NCBI RefSeq assembly: GCF_030052815.1 | Contig: NC_079504.1 | Coordinates: 84,880,249-84,944,248, forward strand | Direction of reading: 5' to 3' | Source: Hevea brasiliensis | Taxonomy: Eukaryota; Streptophyta; Magnoliopsida; Malpighiales; Euphorbiaceae | DNA length: 64,000 nucleotides | Notes under the pieces: model-generated | Database searches by the model: none | The model's input: only the letters and a program-made list of their open reading frames with translations | What the model was told of the DNA's origin: nothing | Translations under genes and position numbers: made by a program | Shown here: positions 11,105-23,318 of the stretch, in pieces | How positions within the stretch are numbered: the stretch's first letter is position 1 | Layout: each line of letters opens with the position of its first letter

Positions 11105-13653
11105 TGTGACACCCCTTACCTGTCTATAGTGTAGCCGAGCAAGTTATGCCACTCATTGTGCCGGAGCACCAATTTATGTTTCTATTTACAATTTACCCCT
11201 TTTTAATTCATTTATTTACAATTTTGATAAATCTGAATTTTTTCGCAAATTTTATAGAAAATCTGGCAGAGTGCCAGCTGTAATTTGGAAAAACAGTTCT
11301 TCTGAACCTGTTTAAAAACACTTCCAATATAATTTCCAATCCCAAACTCCATTATACACATTTCAAATCAGTTTCAAAATCTCAATCTCAAATCACAACA
11401 CTATTTTCAAAACTTTTCTGTTCACTTCATCATTTGAAGCATATTCATAAATATTTCTCAACATTTCATTTATCAACATACATTATGCAGAAAATTTCAA
11501 TGATATGAAATTTCATATATTTACATTAATACATAATTACAAGAGTTTATAGTTACAATCCAAACTAATACAAAATGCCAAAATGCAAAATGCTCCCAAA
11601 ATCCTATGTCCTACCATATGCACTGTAGGTGTGAGGTGACTCGGGACTCCGGATGCAAATCTGAAGGCTCACCCGGTCTAATGTCTGCTGGGCTCACCAG
11701 CTAGGTCTCTAGTACCTGCGCGTGGCAAAAGCGACGCGCTAAGCAATTCTGCATAGTGGTGACAATAAAAAATAAAATAAAATGAATATGTAGAATGTGT
11801 TTACATTTTTGGTAGACTTAACTTCTGATATTATTTGCATTATTATTCGATTAAAATTTGGTAAAGTTTATTATCATTGCCCGAGTAACCCATACTAATT
11901 GACTGGACTGGATAAACGGGTAAACTAGCACTGGGTACTAAGTACCTCGGACCATCACACCATCGGTCACATTGTGTCTCCCGGTGTGCAACAAAATAGC
12001 TAATAAGCTGTAATAATTGTCAGGGTTAAAACCCAAGTATATCAACTCAAATAACATAGCCAAAGGTCACAGAATGGCATGGGAAGCCATGAAACACATA
12101 ATGGCATGAAGCCATATGCAGTACTGCTAACAGAACCCTATTGGAATGCCAAGCTATCCAAACCAGTCTTGTTAGGTATACTAGGGCATTTTACACTTTT
12201 AAGTTTCACAATTTTTGGAATTTAAGTTTTAGTGTTACTATTCCATTCATTGGTCAACAAAAATGTTGACTTTTGCATAGGCAATAGGTACATTGGTTCT
12301 AATATCATTAACATACCACATTTTGCATTCAAAATTTGTTGGTATTGGTTGCCAATACCATTTCTAAGCTTAATGTTAGTTAGGCAGAATTTTCAGTTTT
12401 TATGCTTTGTTTTTACTGTTCCATTGGTCAATTTTGCAGTGGGAATTTGGCAAATTGATCAACATGAAAGTTGTTCCTTATTTTGTCTAGTTGCATTTTC
12501 GTTTTTGAATCACTCCATTTGGAGTTCTGTAACTCAAGTTATGGTCCAAAAACCACAACTAGCCGGATTGAAATTTTGTCCAGAATTTCTGGACTGACCA
12601 TATCTATAGTGTAATGAACAGTGATTGCAACTCACATTTTTTATATGTTCTGCTCATAAATTCAGTTAGATTTCTTCATGAAAGTTTTGGTCTACATCTC
12701 AGCTTGTTGCTAGTAAAATTTCAGGTCAATTGGACCTTTCTACACTGATTTATAGCGAAATGACCAAACACTGTTCATTTGGTCATTTTGCCCAGGCAGA
12801 CTACAGGTCACTCAGATTGGGGCAAGCTTTTGGTCCACTTAGTTTGGTTTTATGGGCATGGTTTCTTCACCAAAGTTGTGCCATTATGTGTCTAGTTTCA
12901 TGTCCTATTAGTCTTGCACCAATTGAACATCTACAATTCAAGTTATGGCTGCCCAAATCTTCTGGACTCATGTCCAATTCTACAGGTCACATAGGGCAGC
13001 CACCAAACCCAAATCCCATCACTCAACACACTTCATTTTTTATTTAAACAGAACTAAAAGGTCACCAATTGACCATTAAAACCTATTTTCATCATCACAT
13101 GGTCAAGTTCTCATTTTCCACCCCAAACCCTAACTCACACATTACCATTCATGCATTTACTTACCTTCCATTGTCCTAAGTATTGTATTAATGTTAAAGG
13201 CAGCCAAATTACAATTTAACTCTAAGAAATCTTCAAAACTCTACTAGGTTCAAGGCTGCCCAAAATTTTGGGATGGACATACACAAGATATTTAGCAAAT
13301 TTCTTTGTAATTTTGCACTCAATTATACTTATTCAACATAAATTTGAAGAGAAACATAAGTTTAAGTCACTAATCTCTTAGGGAGCTAATCCAAAGCTTG
13401 TAAGAACTCTTTCTTTTTAATTCTTTTTGCCCCTAAAAGACTCACCAAGATGATAGAACAATTTTTTGTGTTGCTAGGTTAGGGTTTTATGGTGTGGAAG
13501 CTAGGGAAAATCAAGCTTTGAAACTTTGTTCATAGTGGCCATGGAGGAGTGGTTTATGGCAAGGAAAAGAAGGAGATAATTCTGATTTTTCTTCAATTTT
13601 CAGCCCATTAAGTCTATTTTAAATAAAGTTATGCCATGTGTCCATATGGGATA

Positions 13654-16600
13654 TGTAACACCCTCCCAGTAGCAACTCCGTACATTCTACTATTCCGGTG
13701 ACCGGTGTCGGTCCGGACAGCTAGAACGTTCGGAAAAATATTTAAACTAAAGTCAAGAACCAAAATTAACTCAAATATTAATAAGAAAAATTTAGGAAAA
13801 ATTTTAGAAATAAAATACAACCAAGTCAAATGAGCCGGTGCCCAAGCGATGGGTAACCCAGAGGGAAGTTGCGGTTCTCGCAACGAGGAGCCCTAGACCG
13901 GGAAAATTCATAAAATAATTTTTGGGACTCCAGAGAAGGGTCATTGAGGTTCCTATGGCATTAGAATGCCAAGAAAATATTTAGAAAAATTTTACAATCG
14001 GTACAGATAATTTTGACCCGTTAAGCCAAACGGAGGGCATTTTGGTCATTTCGCCTTCAGAGACGATTTTTGGCCGACTTGTCCAGTTGAGTAAATAATT
14101 ATTATGACATAAAATATGAATTAATATTGATGAAAAATTAATTGAAAGTTAGTAGAAAAGAAAAGAAAAGAAAATGCAATAAAATGCCAAATATGACATA
14201 TTGTGATGTCATTTAAAAAGCTTCCTCCAATCACAATTAAACAATCCTTTAATTAACTAATAAAAGAGACCAAAGGAGACCAAAAATTCTGGTCATCTTC
14301 TTCTTCTTCTTCAGCCAAAACGTGACCTCCCCTTTTCCATAACCCTCCATGAAAGTTTCCTTTAATTACTTCCATTTCCCATGAAATTCCACTACTAAAC
14401 CCTAAGTCACCTTCATTAAAACTTGTCCACTCATCTTGGGGAAGTGTTTGGCAGCCTAAAAAAGGAAGGAAAGTGAAATTTAAGCTTGGAAAATTCTGCC
14501 CTACAAGAGGTTAGTGCACCTATCTACTTAAAACCCTTATTTTCTATGTTAGAGACTTGAAATCAATATGAATTTTTGAATTAAATGAACCAAATTTGAG
14601 TGTATGCCTACCATGAATTTCGGCAGCCCTATTGAAGGAATAGGAATGAGTGTTTTGTTGGACTTAGAGTGGACTAGAAATGATGTTTAAGGTACATATA
14701 CACAAGTATAATGAATTGGTATGCTAACTAAGGTAATTGGTGTAACCCTTGAATTTGAGCTAGGGTTTAGGAGTGAAAAATTGGACTTGGCTTATGAAAT
14801 TGTTAAAGAACATTGTAGTGGTCAATTAGTGACCATTTGAGGAAATTTGACCATAATTGGGACTGAAATATAGCATGGCAAAGTGAATGAGTATACTGCC
14901 TAGAGAGTGTAGCATGGTGGCTGAGATTTCATCCCACTTAGACAGCCATAACTTTGGCTGTGTAGGTTCAATTGGTGTTTGGCCAATTGGAAATGAAACT
15001 AGGCTTATAATGGCACATTTTTGCTGAAGAAACCATGCCCAAAAGACCAAAGCAAGTGGACCAAAAGTTGGCTCCAATCCGGATACCCTGCAACCAGCAC
15101 CTGCAGAAATGACCAAATGAACAGTAACTGTTCATTTGGCCATAACTCACTGTAGAAATGGTCAATTGACCTGAAAGTTTTACAGCAACAAGTTAAGACC
15201 TAGACAAACAACTTTCATGAAGTAACCTACCCCAAATTATGATCATAACCTAACTCAAATGGCAGTCACAGTCACTGTTCATGGTACTATAGATTTGGTA
15301 AATTCTGCAGATTTGAAATCCGGCCAACTGTGGTTTTTAGACCATATCTTGAGCTACAAAACTCCAAATGGAGTGATTCAAAAAAGGAAATTTAACTAGA
15401 CAAAATAAGGAACAAATTTCATGTTTAGCATTTCTTCAAATTCCCACTGTAACAGTCATTAATGGAACAGTGAAGTTTAGGTACAAAAACTGAAAAATTC
15501 TACTTCCCTTGGTTTAAGTTTATAAATGGTATTAATGCTTAATGCCAACAAGTTTTCAATGCAAAATGTGGTATGTTGGGTGTGTTAAAACCAATGTACC
15601 TATTTTCTATCCAAAAGTCAACATTTTTGTTGACCAATAAGGTGAATAGTGACACAAAAACTTGAAAATTCAAATTTTGAAATTATAAATGCATCTAGGG
15701 GACTTAATTGCAATTGGCAATTAATACTAGCAAATGTAAAACTAAAAATGTGGGATCTTGGTGTAATTAGAATTAATATATCCATTAAGTATAAAAAGGT
15801 CAACATTTTGGGTTGACTAGTAAGGTGAATAGTAATCAAAATGATTAGTAAATTAAGATGAAGACCTAGAACCAATTCTAAGCTTAAATGCTTAGAATTG
15901 TATGACAAATGTGGACTATGCATCCTAGTCAAAATTGTTAAAAAGAAATTAAGGCCATAAATTTGAAATCCATGAAATATTTATGGATTACTTGAAAAAT
16001 GAAAAATAAGTCACCAAATTGATGTGAATAATTAGTTAGGGCTTATATGCCCATCACAAATGGAATTCATAAAATATTAGTAACTCAACTTGAAATATAA
16101 AATTTGTAATTACATAAGTAGATTCTTGAATGTATAAATGAGAAAGGAAAAAAATGTTTTGAATACAATGGTACATGTGAACCATTGTTTAGAATTGTGA
16201 TCAATATGAATAACATAATGAATAAATAAATAAACCATATTAATGTATAAATGAGACATTAGTTCTCATTATTGTAGAGAGGAGGAGTATTTTGAGTAAA
16301 ATGGTATAAAAGGATAATTGATGTGAATTGTGATCATATAAATGATCAAATGAATGTATGAATTATAATTGAAATTTATCATGAAATAAAAAAGTCATAA
16401 AATACAATATATTAATATTTAATGATATTAGGTGCCCTTGTATTACCTAGACATGTGTGTCAGATTGGATAGTTTGGCATGCCAATAGGGTATTGTTTTA
16501 GCAGTACTGCGAAAGGCTTTATGCCTGTATTCATGACTTTGTGCCCGTATTCATGGCTATACGCCCGCATTCATGGCTTTATGCCAACATTCATGGCTTT

Positions 16601-17882
16601 TATGCCCCACTATGTGTTATCATGGCTTTTTAGCTATACTGACTGCATACATGGTTGACGTTCTGCGTCCCATAGTATGACGGCCGAGGCACGCGGTGTC
16701 GGTGCCAACGACCGTTATCGATTTAGTCAGCTTGTCATAGGTTACTTGGGCAGTGTAATTTATTGAAATAAATTAAGACTATTAGTAATTAAAAATATTA
16801 GAAATCAAATAAATGAGTTAATAAGACTTCAAAAGAATTAGTTATAATTATGAAATGATCCAAACCACATAAAAATTGTTAAGTAAAATGATAAAAGAGT
16901 TGCAAAAATAGGTATAACTTAACTAAATAATTTAGAAGTACCTTCTATTGCCATATGAATATAAACTGAGTATTTTTATTAATTCTGTATATTGCACATT
17001 ATCACTATGAATTTAGGAATTAAACGCTTCCAAAGCGAAACAAATTAGAACAAAAAAAATAATTAATATTAGATACATTGTTTTAAATTAAATTGATTCT
17101 TAAATATTCAAATTATGCTTCGTTCTTTCTTTATTTGTATATTATTTCCTTGTTATATTATAGCACCACTAAGCAGCAATGCTTAGCGCGATGGAATTGT
17201 TTCCTCGCGCAGGTACTGAAGGTAAAGCGCAGATAAAGATATTAAACAGAGATTTTGGAGTTCTAATCTGCAGAAGTGTCTGAAGTATTCAAGGTTGTCA
17301 CCTCCTCAGCAATGCATGTAGATAGGTCCCATATAGATCATATTTTGTATTTTGTATAAAATGCTTAGATATTTTATTATAATGTATATTATGAACAGGT
17401 AATTAATAGGAATGCGATGTAAATTAATTAATTAGCTTTTTCATATGTAATTAATTTATATATCACGTAAATTATGAAATTATGTAAATTAAAGAAATTT
17501 GAAAATTTTACTTATGTGATTTGAGCATGAATGAGATTGTATGGATTCGAAGACAGATTTGAAATATATAGATAATGCATGGAAATGAATATGAAATTGA
17601 GATATATGAATGAGATGTGAATTATGAGATGGTTATGAAATAATTGATGAGATTTTATTTGTAAAATATTATTGAAACTTTCAAATAGGTAAATAGTAAA
17701 ATACGTCAACTGGTAATAAAATAGGGGAAACTCCGCTGGTTTCTCCGTCGAAAAATTTATTAATATTAAAATATATCGAGATCAAAATATGAAAGGAATA
17801 AAGTAAGATAAGATAGGGTGCTCCGGCACCGAATGTAGCACACTTTGCTCGGCTATACTGTAGTCGGGTGAGGGGTGTTACA
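13654..17882 (+). mobile_element. SoloF: solo gypsy LTR (4229 bp)
   Basis: It starts TGTAACACCCTCCCAG and ends GTGAGGGGTGTTACA, with perfect 5-bp duplications GGATA at 13649-13653 and 17883-17887. The undisturbed site can be read in the other GypE LTR around 25893-25905 (ATGGGATAGGTTGGG), which confirms the exact insertion. There is no internal region or polyprotein between the ends, so this is a solo LTR, the usual product of recombination between the two LTRs of a complete element. It belongs to a subfamily with SoloG. It contains a 20-bp minisatellite and no gene. Confidence 0.95.
16515..16632 (+). repeat. 20-bp minisatellite in SoloF
   Basis: Four consecutive units of the type GGCTTTATGCCCGTATTCAT fill 16515-16594, followed by two longer degenerate ones that end near GGCTTTTTAGC. 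The same array occurs in SoloG at 46396. Each unit contains the small inverted pair GGC...GCC. Confidence 0.85.
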
Positions 17883-18464
17883 GGATAGGTTGGGAAAACT
17901 TTAATGACATCACTATGATGTCATATGCCATTTTCTTTCCTTTTCTTTCCATTTCTTGTCTAATTAATTTCAATTAAATTTTTAACAACATTTAATCATA
18001 TTTTATGTTTTATAAATTATTTATTTAACTGGACAAGTTGGCCAAAAGTCATCTCTGAAGATGAAATGACAAAAATGCCCTCCGTTTGGCTTAACGGGCT
18101 AAAATTGTCTGTACTGATTGAAAAATTTTGCTAAGCATTTCCTTGGCATTTTAATGCCATAAGATTCTCAATAAACCTTCTCTGGCATTCCAATAATTAT
18201 TTTATAATTTTTCCCCCGGGTCTAGGGCTCCTAGTTGCGAGAACCGCAACTTCTCACTAGGTTACCCATCGCTAGGGCACCGGCTCATTTAACTTTATTG
18301 TATTTTATTTCTAAAATTTTTTCTAAATTTTTCTTATTAGTATTTGAGTTAATTATGGTTCCTCACTTTAGTTTAAATATTTTTTCGGAAGTTCTAACTG
18401 TCCGGACCGACACTAGTCACCGGAACAGTTGAACGTACGGAGTTGCTACAAGGAGGGTGTTACA

Positions 18465-18478
18465 ACTCTTCCCCTCTA
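18465..18478 (-). promoter_or_regulatory. GypE polypurine tract
   Basis: On the minus strand this reads TAGAGGGGAAGAGT, directly followed by the 3' LTR. It primes plus-strand DNA synthesis. GypD has the same 14 bases at 40061. Confidence 0.88.
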
Positions 18479-18487
18479 ATAAAAATT

Positions 18488-18757
18488 TCATCCTCGAAAT
18501 TTACCTGATGCAAACAGTTGAGGGAACTGTTGCCTCATCGTCTCTTCACTTTCCCAAGTTGCCTCTTCAGTGTTGTGGTGCCTCCAAAGCACTTTCACCA
18601 GTGGAATTTGTTTATTCCTCAGTTTCTTCACTTCCCGAGCTAGGATCTGTATAGGTTCTTCTGTATATATCAAGTCTGGTTGGATTTCAATCTCTTCCAT
18701 GGAAATGACATGTGAAGGGCGGCGATATCTTCTCAAAGATAGAAACATGGAATACAT
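18488..18757 (-). pseudogene. GypE integrase C-terminus with chromodomain
   Basis: On the minus strand it starts with the ...LRRYR..PSHVISMEEIEIQPDL segment that follows the integrase in chromoviruses. A short chromodomain follows, with the hallmark KVLWRHHNTEEATWE near its end. In this family the domain is thought to guide integration to marked chromatin. Coding ends just before the PPT. A frameshift at about 18765-18785 separates it from the rest of the integrase, and it lacks the first aromatic residues of a classical chromodomain as far as I can see by eye. Confidence 0.8.
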
Positions 18758-18765
18758 TATGAATT

Positions 18766-19961
18766 TTATCCGATTACGGTGGTAAAGCTAGCCGATGAGC
18801 CCTTTGGTCCCACACGTTCAATGACTTCATATGGGCTAATGAACCTAGGGCTTAACTTACCCTTCCTACCAAACCTCAGTATTTTCTTCCATGGTGAGAC
18901 TTTGAAAAACACTTTATCGCCAACTGCATACTCTATCTCTTTTCTCTTCAAGTCAGCATAAGATTTCTGTCTATCTGAGGTAACCTTCAGGTTTGCTTTG
19001 ATTATCTTTACTTTCTCCTCAGTCTGTTTCACCAGGTCTAGTCCTACTAGCTTATCTTCGCCCAATTCAGTCCAACGCACTGGGGTTCTACATTTCCTCC
19101 CGTACAATGCTTCATACGGGGTTATTTGGATGCTAGCTTGGTAGCTATTGTTGTATGCGAATTCTGCTACTGGGAGGTATCTATCCCAGCTCCCCTCAAA
19201 CTCAATGACACAACTCCTTAGCATATCTTCCAGGATCTATCACATAATTCACATTGTTACTATCATTTCAATTATTTAATTGCAAAAATTCAATTAGTTC
19301 TTAAGTTTACCTGGATTACTCATTCTGACTATCTATCCGCCTGGGGATGAAAAGCCATGCTAAAACGGAGTTGTGTGCCCAAGGCTTCTTGCAACATTTT
19401 CCAGAATCTCAATGTAAACCTTGGTTCTCGATCAGATATGATGGAAAGTGGAATTTCATGCAGTCTAACTATCTCACTGATATACAATTCTGCTAGCTTC
19501 TCCAGTGAGTAGTTAGTCTTAACTGGCAGAAAATGTGCTGACTTCGTCAATCTATCCACTATCACCCATACTGCATCATGTTTCTTTTAGGTGAGAGGTA
19601 GACCACTAACAAAATCCATAGTGACCCGGTCCCATTTCCATTCAGGTATGCTTATAGGCTGTAGCAATCCTGATGGAACTTGATGTTCTGCTTTAACTTG
19701 CTGACATGTCAAACACTTAGTCACATAGTCAGCTATATCCCTCTTCATACCAGGCCACCAATAATGAGGCTTCAAATCATTATACATTTTCGTGCTTCCC
19801 GGGTGCATAGCATAAACACTAGTGTGTGCTTCTTTCAGAATATTAGTCTTCAGTTCCCCATCATCTGGTACACACACTCTTCCTCTGTAGTACAGATACC
19901 CATCTGCTTTCACCTCATATTCAGTTTCCTTTCCCTCAAGAATTTTACCCACAATGGCCAT
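18766..19961 (-). pseudogene. GypE integrase
   Basis: Minus strand. N-terminal HHCC zinc region at 19587-19961 (HPGSTKMYNDLKPHYWW, then [11 protein letters not shown]). The DDE core follows: the first Asp in VTMDFVSGL (about 19620), the second in ISDREPRF, and the Glu expected in the S-E just before the intron-like segment 19310-19237. The C-terminal part at 18766-19224 has RSCVIEFEGSWDRYLPVAEF and the GPF-type region PRFISPYEVIERVGP. In-frame stops occur near 19587 and at two positions between 19312 and 19330, both explained by C-to-T changes. Confidence 0.88.
19237..19310 (-). other. candidate 74-nt intron in GypE integrase
   Basis: On the minus strand the segment begins GTAAAC directly after CAG and ends GATAG. 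It is 74 nt long, about 22% G+C by my count, and not a multiple of three. The codons before it (V-I-Q) and after it (I-L-E-D-M) correspond to consecutive conserved positions of plant gypsy integrases, so exact removal keeps the reading frame. GypD has the same segment at the same place. It could instead be an inherited small insertion; splicing is inferred. Confidence 0.65.
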
Positions 19962-19989
19962 AAGTTTTCATCATACCTTGCCCATCTTG

Positions 19990-20425
19990 TATCTCTTTGT
20001 GAGGTTGGTCTCACTTGCAACTCAGCTAAAATAGCTCCATCTTGAGCCAAGGACAGATAGGCATTTAGTGATCTTAGAGCTATGATGGACTTTCTGCTTA
20101 AGGCATTAGCAACTACATTTGCCTTCCCAGGATGATAATCTATTACACAATCATAGTCCTTTAGGAACTCAATCCATCGCCTCTATCTAAGATTGAGCTC
20201 CTTCTAGGTTGGCAAATATTTTAAACTCTTGTGATCTGTATAGATGTAGCATTTTTCACCATATAAATAATGTCTCCATATCTTCAGTGCGAAGATAATT
20301 GCTGCTAACTGCAGGTCATGAGTAGGGTAGTTCTGTTCATGTGGCCTTAATTGCCTGGAAGCATAGGCAACCACTTTCCCCTCTTGCATCAATACACACC
20401 CTAGCCCATTATGTGAGGCATCACT
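19990..20425 (-). pseudogene. GypE RNase H and connection to integrase
   Basis: Minus strand. The domain starts [17 protein letters not shown], with the catalytic Asp in SDAS, then Glu/Asp-bearing segments ...[21 protein letters not shown] and [12 protein letters not shown]. The family Glu seems changed to Gln in DLQLAA (GypD has DLELAT). After 20204 an in-frame stop interrupts the text, and the connecting segment reads on to about 19990. Confidence 0.87.
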
Positions 20426-21609
20426 ATAGACCACAAAGTCTTTCCTCGATACTGGCTGTGTTAACACTAGTGCTTCTGTTAACATAGCCTTCAGCCTCTC
20501 AAAACTGGTTTGGTACTTGTCGTTCCAGCCAAATTTTACATTCTTGTGCAACAACTTGGTCATTAGAGCAGCTATAAGAGAGAACCCCTTTACAAATCTT
20601 TTGTAATACCCAGCTAGCCCCAAGAAACTTCTGACCTCAGTTGTATTTCTGGGAGGCTTCCATTCCATCACTGCTTCTATCTTTTTGGGATTTACTCTAA
20701 TCCCCTCTGCTGATACTATGTGTCCAAGGAAAGAGATCTCACTCATCTAGAAGTAACACTTGGACAGTTTGCATACAGCTTCTTTTCTCACAGGGTTTGT
20801 AGAATAATCCTCAAATGTTCATCATGTTCTTCCCTGGTCTTGGAATACACCAGAATATCATCAATAAAGACCACTACAAACCGATCTAAGTATGGATGGA
20901 AGATATGGTTCATAAGGTCCATAAATGCTGCTGGTGCATTTGTTAACCCAAACGGCATCACTAGAAATTCATGGTGCCCATACCGGGTTCTGAATGCAGT
21001 TTTTTACATATCTGCATCCTTTACCCTCAACTGATGATACCCTGATCTGAGATCAATTTTTGAAAATACACCAGCTCCCTTCAACTGATCAAACAGATCG
21101 TCAATTCTGGGCAATGGATATTTATTCTTCATAGTTACTTTATTCAACTGCCAGTAATCAATACACAATCTCAAGGTTCCATCCTTCTTCTTCACAAATA
21201 GCACTGGAGCTCCCCATGGTGACACACTAGGGCGTATGAACCCCTTATCAAGCAACTCTTGCAACTGAGTTTTCAACTCCTTCAATTCAGTGGGTGCCAT
21301 CCTATAAAGAATAATAGAAATGGGTGTTGTACCCTGCATTACCTCAATAGCAAACTCGACTTCCCTTTCTAGTGGTAAACCAGGCAACTCTTCAGGAAAC
21401 ACATCTGGGAAGCCTCTCACTGTGGGTATATCACACAGGTTTGGCTTAGCCTGCCTAGTATCAACCACATGTGCTAGGTAAGCTTCACAGCCTTTTCTCA
21501 TCAATCTTCTTGCAACTATGGCTGAGATAACATTGGATAGGAAATCTGTCCTTTCACCCACAACAATAATCTCATTACCCTCAGAAGTTTTTAGAGAAAT
21601 CCTCTTCAA
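20426..21609 (-). pseudogene. GypE reverse transcriptase
   Basis: Minus strand. It begins with the region before the fingers ([18 protein letters not shown]). Motifs follow in order: [36 protein letters not shown] with the first catalytic Asp, the VMPFG block, the FIDD active-site motif at about 20870, and the [12 protein letters not shown] and [13 protein letters not shown] connection motifs. A stop or frameshift near 21003 and a stop just before 20746 break the frame. The catalytic residues themselves look intact. Confidence 0.9.
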
Positions 21610-21900
21610 TTTGCAATCAACTATTACCGATGACGTGACAACTAGTCTACTCCCAAAATCACGTCAAACTCATGGAAGGGAAATTCAATTAGCACTACCG
21701 AGAATTCATACCCCTGAATCCTCAACGGGCAACCTTTATACACCTTATTCACTACCACACTGTGGCCTAGTGGATTTGTGACCAGAATGTTTTGATCACT
21801 CTCCTCTACTGGAACTCCCCTCTCTATGGGTAGTTTGATGCAAATGTAGGAATGAGTGGACCCTGGATCCACCAATGCATGCACAGAAGTGTTGTAGAGG
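21610..21900 (-). pseudogene. GypE aspartic protease
   Basis: Minus strand. The active-site stretch is ALVDPGSTHSYI, which keeps the Asp and Gly of the gypsy D-x-G motif. Downstream is the second-half signature VILGVD. A stop shortly after VILGVD (about 21642) separates it from the RT. In the family this enzyme cuts the polyprotein. Confidence 0.87.
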
Positions 21901-22049
21901 GAAAACGTACCCCTGATGACATCTGAGGCATCTTGCTCCTCCTGAGCTCTGATGGCATAGGCCCTAGCAGGTATCCTAGTGTTTGGCCTCTCAGCTGACT
22001 CGGTTGCAGGCCTCAGTGATGGACCAGCTGCCTCAGGTTTATCGGGCTT

Positions 22050-23190
22050 CCTACCCCTTTATGGTGCAGAAGCAGGTCTGTCAGTTTGTGTTGGAGCAAC
22101 AGTAGTAGTTTTCTTCGGACAATTCTTGATCTGGTGCTCTGTCGATCCACACCGTAAGCATGCACCAATCACTCGCCACCATTCCCGCTTATGCCACTTC
22201 TGACAGTACTGACAAGTAGAAGATGCACGGGCTAGTCCCCTAAACACCGTCCCTAGAGAGCTGCCCACTGATGGTGTGGACTGGCCTCTCCTAGGTGTGA
22301 ATTGTGGTCTAGGCCCCTGAGACTGACCCTGACCCTGTGGTGGTCCTAAACTCTGAGCAGGAGGATCCTTACTCTTCTTACTGCGAGCAGAAAATGCACT
22401 GGATTGACCGAGGCCCCTCTTTTACTGTCTTTCCCTTCTATTTTGTTCATTGATTCTGACCTTTTCCACTTTTGATGCAGCATCAACTAATTTAGCAAAA
22501 TCAGTAATCGCTAGTGCTATGATCATGACTTTGATGTTATCATTGAGCCCTTCTTCAAACCGTCTGCACCTCTCTGCCTCTGTAGGGACTATCTCCCTCC
22601 CATATCGGCTAAGTCTAACAAACTCACGCTCATACTCAACCACTGATAATTGTCTCTATCTCAGACTGATAAATTCTCTTCTGCGCTCTTCTAGATACAC
22701 TTTGCTCACATATTTCTTCCTGAATTTTGCGAGGAAGAATTCCTAGGTGATCCGTTCAGGTGGCACCTCACTGGTTATTGTGTCCCACCACTGATATGCA
22801 TCATCCTGAAGTAGGGACACAACACCCACCAGGTTCTGCTCAGGGGTGTAGTTTAGTTGTTTCAGCACTCTGATGGTTCTATCCAACTAGTTTTCTGCAG
22901 CCATGGGATCATTCTCCCTCTTCCCAAAGAAATCCAGAACCCCATGTTTTCGCAATTTCTCCAAATGAGATTTCTGTGGTACTGGTGGAGGTTATGGCTG
23001 TGGTTGTGGTGGTGGAATTGCCCCCATCATTTGCCGGTAGAATTCAGTCATTTGCTGAAATAGAGCAAACTGAGGGTGGGCAGGTACCTCAGCTACTAGT
23101 GGAGCAGGTTCTCCCCTGCCCCAGATTGACCACAGGTGGAGCACGACTCTCCACCTCTTCTTCAACTGCACTTTGCGAAGCAGGATCCAT
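22050..23190 (-). pseudogene. GypE gag with zinc knuckle
   Basis: Minus strand. The start at 23190 (MDPASQSAVEEEVES) parallels GypD. A one-base loss in the G run near 23120 shifts the frame compared with GypD. The proline-rich stretch and capsid core follow (YQWWDTI region near 22790; MVEYEREFVRLSRYGRE at 22643). The C-terminal knuckles are at about 22060-22268: CQYCQKWHKREWW and then the CCHC motif CLRCGSTEHQIKNC. Several stops are present, for example around 22422 and 22745. Confidence 0.87.
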
Positions 23191-23301
23191 ATCCTATTCA
23201 AAATAAGAAAACAAACAGATCTACATCAGTGTCACCTCAATACTTACAAATGCAATGCAATGGTATGCACTCTATCTAGGCCCAGAAATGCCTAAACCGA
23301 T

Positions 23302-23313
23302 GCTCTGATACCA
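23302..23313 (-). promoter_or_regulatory. GypE primer-binding site, initiator tRNA-Met type
   Basis: On the minus strand TGGTATCAGAGC follows the LTR end after the 5-bp spacer TTTAG, exactly as in GypD. Confidence 0.93.
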
Positions 23314-23318
23314 CTAAA

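Larger units (their letters stand above)
11105..18464 (-). repeat. GypE 3' LTR, split by SoloF
   Basis: This matches the 5' LTR 23319-26450 throughout, except for the inserted 4229-bp SoloF plus its 5-bp duplication. On the minus strand it begins TGTAACACCCTCC at 18464, next to the polypurine tract, and ends GGGGTGTCACA at 11105. The ORF near 12232-12597 and similar ones are chance open frames in LTR sequence. Confidence 0.94.

Noticed and set aside
11105..13653. Small ORFs inside gypsy LTRs (for example 12232-12597, 12730-13047, 24593-24838)
   Set aside because: They are chance open frames in LTR sequence, repeated only because the LTR is repeated, with no start context or domain.
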